Source: Tillandsia leiboldiana
Lineage: Eukaryota; Streptophyta; Magnoliopsida; Poales; Bromeliaceae
Reading direction: 5' to 3'
Length of the DNA stretch: 64,000 nucleotides
Assembly (NCBI GenBank): GCA_029204045.2
Contig: JAQNDB010000484.1
Span: forward strand, 17,653 to 81,652
The translations under genes were made by a program, and so were the position numbers. This document shows, one piece after another, positions 43,001 through 52,047 of this stretch (position 1 is its first letter; the number at the start of each line of letters is the position of its first letter). The notes under the pieces are model-generated. The model worked only from the letters and a program-made list of their open reading frames with translations, searched no databases and had not been told where the DNA came from.

Positions 43001-43438
43001 CACTGTTCCGGCGTGAACAGTAACCGCAGCCCAAAAACATCCAGGAAAAAGCCCATCTTGACCGTTTTCGCGCGCTGATTCCAAAAACGGCGTCCATTTT
43101 GCCAAAATCCACTCCTATAATATGCCGGAGGCTCCCGCAAACACCGAAAACTGCCCAAAACTTCCGGGAGCCCGCTTTTGGGCATCCGGACACAGAATTA
43201 AGCAAACAAAAAGCCATTCTCAAGCGTTTTTCCGCACTGAATCCAAATCCACCCTCTGTTTAGCCAAATTCCTCTTCTAAAATTCGGCAAAAGCAGCCGA
43301 AGGCCAAAACAGCCAACCAAAGCTCACAGGGTCCATCTGTGGCATCCCTTTGATGCACCAGGGGCCAGATACACCATCAACAGGTGTTTGCACAGTGGAT
43401 TCATGGGAAAAAGCTGTAAGGAGTTTAGGGGCCCTACA
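40012..43438 (-). repeat. Element C 5' LTR (3427 bp)
   Basis: Near-identical twin of 31689-35115. Visible differences include g/a at the LTR end motif (gggcccg against gagcccg), the CAG in cctgcagatag, and a small cluster near 42607-42610. The TATA-like box is at 42398-42405 on the minus strand. Confidence 0.95.
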
Positions 43439-43477
43439 CATTTACGAAAAGCAATTGGGATGCTTTCCTTGAAATAA
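43439..43477 (+). pseudogene. pol: Element D pol, last 12 codons and stop
   Basis: Continuation of D's pol after element C: HLRKAIGMLSLK then TAA at 43475-43477, the same C-terminus as H and F. The first five bases are the right TSD copy. Confidence 0.9.
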
Positions 43478-43925
43478 TCTTCTTTTTGAAATCTTTGCTT
43501 AGGATAGGTTTTGTATTTGTTTTTGTTTTGTTCATTATCTATGTTTGTACATAGGACATTAATTGAGCATAGATCATAATTGACTTTAATTGCATCTTTT
43601 CGCACATTTAGAAATTTATTATGCTTTTGCCATCATAATATTTCACTGTTGCAATGATCATTTATGTTAATTAAGTCATCTTCTAAAGTGATCAAAGTCA
43701 ATTTCTCTCTCTCTATGATCTCTTGGTATAGTCATTATCTTATTTGACTGCTTAGTCGAGTATGAAATCGAGATCAATATTTGGTTGAATACTTTATATC
43801 TTAAATAATTGATAGCCAATTGAGGGGGAGTCTTAGAAAAGGTAAAATGCTCAAAAGATGTGGAAAGAGTTACATCCCAATGAGGAGTGTGAAAACTACC
43901 ACCACATGGAGGAAAGAGCTACCAC

Positions 43926-43939
43926 CTCGGTCGTCCGAG
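43926..43939 (+). other. Conserved hairpin in the pol-env spacer of D
   Basis: CTCGG-TCGT-CCGAG, a 5-bp stem with a 4-nt loop, within the most conserved part of the spacer. Confidence 0.55.
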
Positions 43940-44415
43940 TATTGTGTGCAGCTACCACATGTATACCAAGCATGGTTGTTCAAATTTTTGATTAAGTAAA
44001 ATGCATGTTGAAATACTTGACTCTGTCAAATTTCAAGGTTGGTATAAGGTGGGTTTTTAATGAAAGATGCTCAAAGAGCCACTCTCTTCAACAGATTGTC
44101 TAGATACATTATCTATTATATTTGGGATTTCAAACATCTATTGATCTTTGTATTTCATTTTCTTTACTGAATTGATGATTTGATAAAGGCATTACTCATA
44201 AGATCAAGTTAGATGTGATTGAAGGTGTTCAACTTTAAGGGATTTAATTCTTGTAAATTTTCGTTTCATTTTTGGATATTATTGATAGATTTGGCATAAT
44301 CTAATTCTTGTTGTATGAAACGATGATTTTTGTTTAAAGTTGATACACATTTGTGCTTACAATCTTTTTCTGGTTTTTCTTGAATTTCTCTGAAATTTTC
44401 TAAAGAAAAAGTTGG

Positions 44416-44588
44416 GGCCGATCCGGATCGGGGTAGATGATCCGGATCCCGAACGCAGGAATTCTTCTGCGGGCTGACGATCCGGATTGTATCTGCCGAT
44501 CCGGATCCCGAACGCAGTTTCTCACTGCGGGTAGCCCATCCGGATCGCAGTTATGAACTGATCCGGATCGCGGCTAGGCTTTATAAGG
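44416..44588 (+). promoter_or_regulatory. Putative internal promoter of element D env-like gene
   Basis: Six ATCCGGAT palindromes, two inside gatccggatcccgaacgcag, precede ctttataagg (44579-44588). The box is about 535 bp upstream of the env-like ATG and 120 bp upstream of a strong splice donor. The same palindrome is arrayed before the LTR TATA box. Proposed from sequence only. Confidence 0.55.
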
Positions 44589-44704
44589 AACGAAAGGGGT
44601 TTTTGATTTCTTTACTCCAATCTTTTGTTCCAAAGTTTCCAGAGCCTCTCTCTCTAGATTTCATCCTTCCTGGAAGCTTTCAAACTCAGGTTCTTCAACT
44701 CCAA

Positions 44705-45089
44705 GTAAGTTTTATTGATCAAAATCTCGGTTTTTCACCGTTTTTCTCTTTTCCTCCTCAAACGTGATGAATTTCTTGGATCAACTTTGTTTGTGGATGG
44801 TTTTTGATCAAATTCCTTTTGAAATAAGAACTCTGGGTAGATTAGTTTTGATTATATGCTAGGTATTCTCCTGATTAACGGATTTTTAGGCTTCGATTTC
44901 TAAAATTTCGGTTTTAGGGCATATAATAAGGATTTTCGAAAATCATGCAATTGATCTATTTTTAAAAGTCCTTTTTGCAAAACTAATTTGATTCTTAGCT
45001 TCTCTACATGATTATAATTGTTTGGGTACAATTTTTCAATCTTTGAAAATTAACAATTTTTTCATGTGTTCTTGAGTTGGTCTACACAG
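44705..45089 (+). other. Probable 5' UTR intron of element D env-like gene
   Basis: Donor ccaa|GTAAGTTTTA at 44705 and acceptor gtctacacAG at 45088-45089, 28 nt before the ATG. The AT-rich interior has a branch-like ctgattaac near 44870. H has the same sites (62011-62394). Confidence 0.5.
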
Positions 45090-45117
45090 GATTCCTTTTC
45101 TCAAGAAACCATTAGCA

Positions 45118-46572
45118 ATGGTGATCACTTGGATTGTCTTTCTACTTGCGGCTATGGTTCATACAAGAGACACCGTCAAGCCCAAGAGGGCTAAGAAGGC
45201 TAAGAAAGCGAAGAAAGCTAAAGATGATTCCGATACAGAATCTGAAACAGAATCAATTGATTGGGATGAACTGCAAGTTGAAGCAACGACTGTTCCCACT
45301 GCTTCAAAGGGAAAAGCGCCTGCGGAAACATCGAAGGCTCCGCCTACTGCTGCTGAAAAAGGGAAAGCTCCAATGGAAGAAACTTCTGGGAAGACAAGAA
45401 GAAAAAGTGTTGCTCGCAAGAGAGGAAGTGCTCGAGGAATCACCATTGAGCAACCAGCTGCTGGCCAAGCACCTGCACAAGACTTTGTCAGCTCGGCTAG
45501 AATAAAGGATTTTGAAAACAGAGAATGCATTGGAGAAAGGCATGTTGATGTAAAAGCCTTAAAGCAGCGTTCTCAGACGTTTGGGACTTTGTTTGACCAG
45601 AGAGGTCTTGCTTCCATTTGCGAGTTCCCGGAGACCACTGGGTATTGTCTTCACTCAGTAAGGATGTTTTATCAGAATGCCTGCTATCTAGTTGATCAGG
45701 AAAGCGGGCGTCGGGATTTTCAAACATTAGTCAAGAATGTCAGAATCAAAGTAACGCCTCAGCTAATTGGTGAAGTACTAGGGATGGACGCCCGAGCCGA
45801 TGGCACTCATTACCTGAAGAATCAAGCCTTCAACACCTTCTCCTGGAGAGTGGTAGTTGATGGAATCTGTGTTCCAAATACTCGGTCGACAGGAAACTCC
45901 GTTTTCTCGAAAGAACTACGACCAGAGTACCGCATCTTAAATCTTATGGTTTGTTACAATATTATTCCAAACATGAACACAAAGGTTCTTCGGTGGGAAA
46001 GAATGATATTCCTTTATCTACTTGGAAACCCCGCAGCTGCAATGGGAGCTAACTTAAACATTCCCTACGTCATCTGGTCAAGGATGGCACGATATGTGGA
46101 GCAAGCTCATCCGTCAGAGAGACTACCTTTTCCAATGATCATCATGCGCATTCTTCGCAAATTTAAAGCTGACACAAATGCGAGTTCCTATCTGCACAGT
46201 CTAGGAACGATCAATGACACAACAATTGTAAAGTCTCTTTCGACGAAGCCAGATGAACCTTTCATACCTCTTCACCGGCAACGAGAACAACGACAACAAG
46301 CAACAACCTCTGCACCGGCAACAGCTCCTCCAGTTCAACCAGCACCTCCGGCACAAGAAGCACCACAATCAACTTCTGATGATGATGCATCTGTTACCTC
46401 AATCTATAAAGAACAGCAAAGGCTCTCCAACGAGCAAGAACGTATATCAAATGAACTAATTGAGGTAAAGGAAGAAATAAAGAAGGTAAATAAAAATCAA
46501 TCAGCAATGAACAAGCGAATAAAGAAGATTTTACAAATCCTCGGTTGTATCAGTTCAGACGAGTCTGAATAA
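45118..46572 (+). CDS. Element D env-like protein (484 aa)
   Basis: Intact ORF located where SIRE1-type copia elements carry an env-like gene. The N-terminal hydrophobic segment MVITWIVFLLAAMVHT is followed by a Lys-rich repeat (KRAKKAKKAKKAK), an acidic stretch, an Ala/Lys/Pro linker and a basic patch (RRKSVARKRGSARG). A conserved globular domain at about residues 130-360 has ENRECIGERHVDVKAL, YCLHSVRMFYQNACYLV, VTPQLIGEVLGMDA, LRPEYRILNLMVCYNIIP and GANLNIPYVIWSRMARY. A Gln/Pro-rich hinge and a C-terminal coiled coil (EQQRLSNEQERISNELIEVK) end it. The globular domain resembles the plant 'putative plant transposon protein' family, from memory. Role unknown; no receptor-binding or fusion function can be shown. 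Very close to the H copy. Confidence 0.87.
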   Translation: MVITWIVFLLAAMVHTRDTVKPKRAKKAKKAKKAKDDSDTESETESIDWDELQVEATTVPTASKGKAPAETSKAPPTAAEKGKAPMEETSGKTRRKSVARKRGSARGITIEQPAAGQAPAQDFVSSARIKDFENRECIGERHVDVKALKQRSQTFGTLFDQRGLASICEFPETTGYCLHSVRMFYQNACYLVDQESGRRDFQTLVKNVRIKVTPQLIGEVLGMDARADGTHYLKNQAFNTFSWRVVVDGICVPNTRSTGNSVFSKELRPEYRILNLMVCYNIIPNMNTKVLRWERMIFLYLLGNPAAAMGANLNIPYVIWSRMARYVEQAHPSERLPFPMIIMRILRKFKADTNASSYLHSLGTINDTTIVKSLSTKPDEPFIPLHRQREQRQQATTSAPATAPPVQPAPPAQEAPQSTSDDDASVTSIYKEQQRLSNEQERISNELIEVKEEIKKVNKNQSAMNKRIKKILQILGCISSDESE

Positions 46573-47272
46573 TCTGTATCCTTCTAATTTCTGTTTATTA
46601 TGCATATGCTTAAATCCTTCTGTTGTGCAGGTTTTTAAGTTTTAATTTGAGTTTTTAGTTCTCGAACTTAAACTGTTAACCATTCTCTCCACTTCTGTAA
46701 TCTTTGGCTGTATTTGTGACAAAAAGGGGGAGAGAGTTTAGAACAATGTTTAGAACAATGAACAATGATTGTGAAACTTGATGATGAAGATTTTGTAGAC
46801 ATCAAGGTAAGTATCTTTTCAACTTCAACTTTGGTTTTCATCTTGTGATTGTTTGCATGTCTCGACTAACTATTCGACTAACTATTTGGGCATGTAATAT
46901 AACTAACAAGTTGATGTTGGACTAACATTTTGTGACATTTGGTTTTTAGTTGCATAGAAGATATGTTGGTTTTTAACTATGATTCTCTTACATATCTGAA
47001 TTCTCAAATGTCATGGTGATTAGATAAACTCTATCTCTGTACTAGGTTTTGTATGCTAAATATTCTTGAGGTATCTAACGATCTCTTTTTGTCAAGAATG
47101 ATTTCTTTGTGCAGAGAGTACAGATGTCTAAGTCTAGAGTCTGTTTTAGGAGTTTATCTCATGTTTTTAAATTTTTTGGATCTCCATTGTAAATTTTTGT
47201 TGTATGGTGATAGCAACAAAAATATCTTTTTGAATTTTCTTTAGTGGATCTGTGTTTTGTCACGAAACCGCC
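46573..47272 (+). other. Element D 3' untranslated region
   Basis: 700 bp of AT-rich noncoding sequence between the env-like stop and the polypurine tract. It includes a tract-like ttgtgacaaaaagggggagaga near 46714-46735, which mimics the true tract (gtcacgaaaccgccaaagggggagat) about 545 bp upstream of it. Confidence 0.6.
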
Positions 47273-47284
47273 AAAGGGGGAGAT
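47273..47284 (+). other. Polypurine tract of element D
   Basis: AAAGGGGGAGAT directly before the 3' LTR TGTTACGG. Identical to G's tract. Confidence 0.88.
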
Positions 47285-48628
47285 TGTTACGGAATTTGAG
47301 TTGGCATAGTTTCGTGAAAGTCTCAAGTCTTGAAGATTGAAGGTGAAGAAAGTTGGATCATTTAACTCAATCTCAAGAAAGAAGAATTCAAAAGGATCAG
47401 GTATGTTTAACTAAAGATTTTGTGTGATCCGAATACTTCTTGTAGTGTAGAAACACTTGGAAGAATCTTTCATTGCATAAAAATCAAAAACTGGACTTGG
47501 GACATGTTCAGGATCCGGATCAGGTTGTTCGATCCGGATCCCGAAGGTGGTTCGTTCATACACCAGTTCAATCCGGATCGTAGTCTCTTGATCCGGATCC
47601 CGAACAGTGAGTTTACCATTTTCCTTGAACGATCCGGATCATGCTTCGCAATCCGGATCCCGAACGTTGATGTTTGGTAAACTGTATGAACGATCCGGAT
47701 CATGCACTTCGATCCGGATCCCGAACCTTCGTTTTTCTGGAACTGGCTGACTCGTTACGACCATCCGGATCCTAGCTAGTCCGATCCGGATCGCCGTCCG
47801 TAAAATTTCCAAAAATGTTAGGTTTTTGATTCTTATCTCCTTCCTAGGGTTTCTAACCTATAAATAGACCCTATGACTCTTTTTCTAGGGTTAATCCACA
47901 TAGTCTTTAGCCGTCATTTTCATATACCATTTTATACGGCTATAGATCCACATATAGAGAAGAAAGGAAATCATTAGAGAATACTCTATGTTTCTTCATC
48001 TATATTGATTAGTTTGATTCTAGGTTTTCATACTCACATCTCGAGTTGAATCAAACTAATGAATACTTAGATGGTATTTCCGATCTATCTTTGATCTAAG
48101 TATTCGGCGGATCATCACCACCCAAAACAACGATTTACCCCAAAAATCGGCGCGTGGATTCGCGTGTCCTTGTGGATTCAAGGTTCAACCGCTCTCGTGG
48201 ATTCGGAGCGAGGCACGTTCGTGGATTCGAAGGGTACTATTGGGTGAAGACCGTGGATTCGGTCGGACGTCGTGGATTCGACGTTGGACGCCGTGGATTC
48301 GGCGTTGGGCGCAGATCGTGGATTCGAGAAGCGTCGCGGAGCGAGCGGAGAAGATCCTCTAGGAGCGTATGGAAAAGGTTGAGTCGTAAGTGTGTACGGT
48401 AAATCACCTTGTACGTGTTTTAATTCTAGTGGATTTCTGCCGTGTTATCGGTCCCGTGGTTTTTTACTCCGGTGATGGAGTTTTCCACGTAAAAATCTTG
48501 CGTATTATTTTTATTTCCGCATTGGGTTTTATCGCAACGATTTTTTGAGTGTTTATACGTTTACACCTATTCACCCCCCTCTAGGTGTTTTTTCCCCTAT
48601 TTAGATCCGTATTACATATAACCCAACA
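47285..48628 (+). repeat. Element D 3' LTR (1344 bp)
   Basis: Same length as the 5' LTR, with about eight base differences (for example tatgaccc against tataaccc near the end). ATCCGGAT array 47513-47791, TATA box 47859-47866, CGTGGATTCG repeats 48151-48321. Followed by the TSD TATAG at 48629-48633. Confidence 0.94.
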
Positions 48629-48633
48629 TATAG

Positions 48634-50948
48634 CCCCCTACTCCATCGAGTAATCATATCATGAAAGATTATGTGCAACCTGGCATGCTAAAAGGTCATT
48701 ACTAAAGCATATCAATCTGTATGATCTAGGCCATTCTTCCAGCTTTTCCTCTCGATGCTAAACATGGGTTGTACATTAAACATGCATGCTATCAGACATG
48801 GAGGGGTGACATTCCCACAAGTGCACTTATATTCGCCATGACATAATCATTGCCTTATACAGTTACTGATATGAAGCTTACCCACCTGAAGTGCTCAAAC
48901 CAAGGCAAACCTGGGGTCGGTGAAGAGCGTGGCCACTTGCACGCACAATCTGCTGAACCCATAACCACGGTACATGTCGCGCAAACCTCGGCTCCTAGCA
49001 GTGTTCCAAAAATACTCGCGAACCCTCCTGGGTACAACAAAAGGTCCAAGGTTACACTTATGCTAAAATATCCAAGTATACACCATCTGCTGGAACCAGC
49101 CCTAAAGATGTGCAATTTTTACCTGCAGAACGGACTCTGAAAAATCCACCAAAAATACTATCGCGTTCCTCGCGTCGATACCTTCGAAACGAGTACCTGC
49201 ACGTCAAATTCCGAGCCCCGTAGGCCGAGTTACAAATTCCACAATACAGGGCGCTCACAAACACACAACCATATACAACTGTATCACATGCACCAGAGAA
49301 CGGGAAAAGTATACCTTCGGGCAGTTCCCGGAAAAATCCCAGAAAATACGGTGATGATCCTCGCGTCGAGTAGATGAAGAAAGTGTAAAGGTTCGCCTCG
49401 ATCCGACGCTCGTACAACAAGTTCCACGCAAAACGATGCACACTTACGAGTCCACGCGCAAAACGATGCGTGGCCAACAAACCTGCACGCAAAATAAGGT
49501 ACGCCATTAAAACCCACATGCAAAACGGTGCGCGCCAACATGACCTGCTCGCGAAACGGTGAACGTACCACGAATCTGCACGGAAAACGAGGCGCGTCCA
49601 AAACGCCAGCAACAGTCCACGCAGTAAAACGGCACAGTAAAACACGGTCCCTAACACACAAGGGGGCGAGGGGTCAAATCCAAAACCCAGAAAGGAAAAC
49701 TCAAAACTGTGCCACAAATACCGCAAAACAACAAACGGGACCTACCTCGACCCGTCGCGCCGTCCAACGCGTAAATCCGGCTCCTAGGAACACCTTGCGC
49801 GCTCCACGGAGTCCACGGCGCGCTCGTGCACCCTCGAAAGCCCTGGCGAAAATTGCCCACTCCCTCTCCTCGTATGCTCGGGTGAAGCACAAAAGGGAGA
49901 AAAGGAGGAAAATGGGGCGATTCGGGCCTTTATAGGCCGTTCCCGGACTTTCGGGCGCACCCTTCCGGGCGCCCGAAAACTTTCGGGCGGCTATAGAAAC
50001 CGGCCCGCCAAGGTCCACGGGTCCACGCCATGCTAGCTAGGCGCCACGTCAGCACCGCTCGGCCAACGCTGAGGCGACACGTGTCCCTGGACCCGTGCAC
50101 CGCGACCAACGAACAGCGGCGGCCAATCGTTGGCCGCCACGTGGACCGCACCCACGCTCCCGCTGACACCGGCCGCAGCGTCACGTCGCGTCAGCGCGTC
50201 ACGTCGCGCTGACCGACCAATGGGAGGCCGACACGTGGCCCTGCCCGCTGACGCCGCGCCAGTGCCCGCGCGTGTTCCCGACGCGCCCCCGCTCCCTCGG
50301 TCAGGGCGTCCAATGAGGAAGCGACATGTGGCGCTTCCCCACCTACCACGCGGCCTCGAACCGTGCGCACGGCACGCCGCGCGGGAAAAGCTTGCCTCGG
50401 GATTCGCGCTCGCTGCCTCGGGATCCGTGCCACCTTCCTCGGGATCCGAGCCACAATGAGATTCGGGCGCTGCTACAGTAACCTTCGGGCGCATCTTCAC
50501 CAGGACCGGGCTGCTACAGTGAACCGGGTTCGCTACAGTGCAGCCCGGTTCGCTGCAGCCCAAAAACCCACCTGCTACAGTACTTTTCGGGCGCCCGGAA
50601 CCCACTTTCGGGCGCCCAAAACTTGGGCCCAAGCCCAGCTTTGCCCGTTTCGTCCGTTCTCATCCGTTTCTCGCCCGATTGCTCAAATTCCAACTCTACA
50701 AATTGCCGAAGGCATCCGGAAAGATGTTCTCGGTCCAAACTTCGCGCTGAGCCCAATTTTAATATCCATTGCACGCAAAACCACTTCTAAGCATTCGACG
50801 AGTCATCTGACTACTCTAGTGATCCAATAAACACTCTGAGTCCATCACTAGTGTCCAATTGGTGCACCAACACCACTGACGCGCCATATAGGCCTCCAGA
50901 AGCTGCTGGTCAACAAGTAATCACATCATGGGGATCCAGGTCCTCACA
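48634..50948 (-). mobile_element. Solo LTR B, 5' part (gypsy, minus strand)
   Basis: Continuation of 23399-25228 after element D. The right end is tcctcaca, i.e. the LTR starts TGTGAGGA on the minus strand. It contains a GC-rich block (about 49930-50640) with repeated ttcgggcg and ctacagt words and a TATA-like tataaagg (forward cctttata near 49928). The long frames here (up to about 220 codons) are on both strands, overlap and have no recognisable domain; not called as genes. The right TSD is atacg (50949-50953). Confidence 0.82.
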
Positions 50949-50953
50949 ATACG

Positions 50954-52047
50954 GAAATAAAAAACAGCACACCGAGATATATGTGGAAACTCCAATCCAG
51001 GAGAAAAACCACGGGACCAACACGCAATAACAATCCACTAAGAAAAGAAGAATAACAAGGTGATTACCGACTCCACGGACTCAACCCCTCCTTCAACTTC
51101 TTCGGACCTTGCGCTCCACCGATTGCGCGTCCGCTGCACACGTTCGAATCCACGAACGCCACTCGAATCCACGAGCACACGTTTCGAATCCACGAAACGC
51201 CTTCAACACATCGAATCCACGAAACGCCTTCAACACATCGAATCCACGATGCTACGTCGAATCCACGACGCAATTCAGCCGATAAGAATATTGGCTTCGA
51301 TGGTGATCCTTTGCTTAGATTATCATTGAGGAACCGTAGAAGAAATTTCTAAGCAAAGTCTAGATCAATTCGACAAAAGATAGATCTTGGAAGAACCGTC
51401 GAATTGACCTAAAAGAGGCTAAAAGAAGAACGATAAAAACCAGCCTCTAGGGTTGCTCTCGAGTGTTTTTTAATTGATCGGTAAGTATCGAGAAACCCTA
51501 AGTGTCTATTTATAACCCTTGGAAAAGATAAAAGTCGGTTTAGAGATTTTATCCCGAGAAGGCATTGTGTACCGGTACCAAATAACGTGTTCCGGTACGC
51601 AATGGTGCAAAACATAGATTTTTCTATTGTGTTCCGGTACACGAGTCTGTGTTCCGGTACGCAATGCAAATTTCAAAAAATTCTGTGTCGGGTTAGAGGA
51701 ACTTCAAGTGTGGTTCCGGTACTCAATGTAAAAACTGATTTTTCCAAGATAAACTTTATCCAAAACAAACCAAGTACCGGAATCCAAACTTAAAATAAGT
51801 TGTAAGTTAAAACCAAGTTCCTAAAACCAAGTCTAAACCGGTTTTCATTAATTTCCTGTTTCCAATGATTATAAACGAACTTTAATCACCATGAACTATA
51901 TTTAATCATACCTGGGAGTTGACTTGGGCTCATGTTGAATCTTCAATGAGTCTTCGAAGGCTGATTTGACAATTTGATCCCTTTAAGACTCCGACTCAAC
52001 TCACTGACTTGACTCACGAAATATGCCAACACCAAAAAGCCGTAACA
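50954..52047 (-). repeat. Element G 5' LTR, main part
   Basis: Continues the LTR begun at 23283-23398. Same CCGGTAC array (51577-51783) and TATA box (51507-51514, minus). Unlike the 3' LTR it has a 27-bp tandem duplication around 51200-51245 within the CGAATCCACG repeats. Ends gtaaca at 52047, followed by the TSD tcgac. Confidence 0.92.
51507..51514 (-). promoter_or_regulatory. TATA box of element G 5' LTR
   Basis: Forward tatttata, TATAAATA on the minus strand. Matches 17059-17066. Confidence 0.7.

Larger units (their letters stand above)
31689..43438 (-). mobile_element. Element C: young Ty3/gypsy Tekay/Del-type element lacking the integrase zinc domain
   Basis: 11,750 bp with two 3427-bp LTRs that differ at only about fourteen bases by eye, and perfect CATTT TSDs. 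In minus orientation: 5' LTR (43438-40012), Met primer site, gag, TAG, pol, polypurine tract, 3' LTR (35115-31689). It is related to element A throughout but clearly not a copy of it. It is the innermost insertion of the five-level nest and the most recent by LTR identity. The 246-bp in-frame pol deletion and the TAG between gag and pol are its visible defects. Confidence 0.95.
43478..45117 (+). other. Element D pol-env spacer (noncoding)
   Basis: 1.6 kb with no gene. In order: a purine run tgagggggag (43821-43830); a conserved block with repeated ggaaagag and ccacatg units and a hairpin (43855-43980); conserved ggtataaggtggg and gatgctcaaagagcc (44040-44087); six ATCCGGAT motifs (44416-44575); a TATA-like box (44579-44588); and a probable 385-nt intron before the env-like ATG. 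The same order appears in H, F and G. Confidence 0.7.
25229..48628 (+). mobile_element. Element D: SIRE-type Ty1/copia element with env-like ORF, split by element C
   Basis: Complete element bounded by TATAG TSDs, with 1344-bp LTRs at 25229-26572 and 47285-48628. The LTRs differ at about eight bases by eye. It has a Met primer site, gag-protease, integrase-RT-RNase H, a noncoding spacer, an env-like ORF and a polypurine tract. Gypsy element C with its TSD (31689-43443) splits the last codons of pol. Without C, D is about 11.6 kb. Integrase preceding RT makes it Ty1/copia; the extra ORF and long spacer indicate the SIRE/Maximus lineage. A 1-nt deletion near 28724 breaks pol. Confidence 0.94.
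16416..52047 (-). mobile_element. Element G: pol-less SIRE-type copia element with gag and env-like ORF
   Basis: In minus orientation: 5' LTR (52047-50954 plus 23398-23283, split by solo LTR B and everything nested in it), primer site, gag (23248-21287), noncoding spacer, env-like ORF (19516-18164), polypurine tract and 3' LTR (17599-16416). Without nested insertions it is about 8.1 kb. No protease, integrase, RT or RNase H sequence is present: gag ends at the KGDIFPCL motif that precedes the protease in D and F, and the next sequence is 3' noncoding. It is flanked by gcgac/tcgac TSDs in F pol. It would have needed enzymes from another copia element to move. Confidence 0.88.

Noticed and set aside
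49058..49726. 222-codon minus-strand frame in solo LTR B
   Set aside because: Cys/Phe-rich, overlaps other frames, no domain, and lies inside an LTR.
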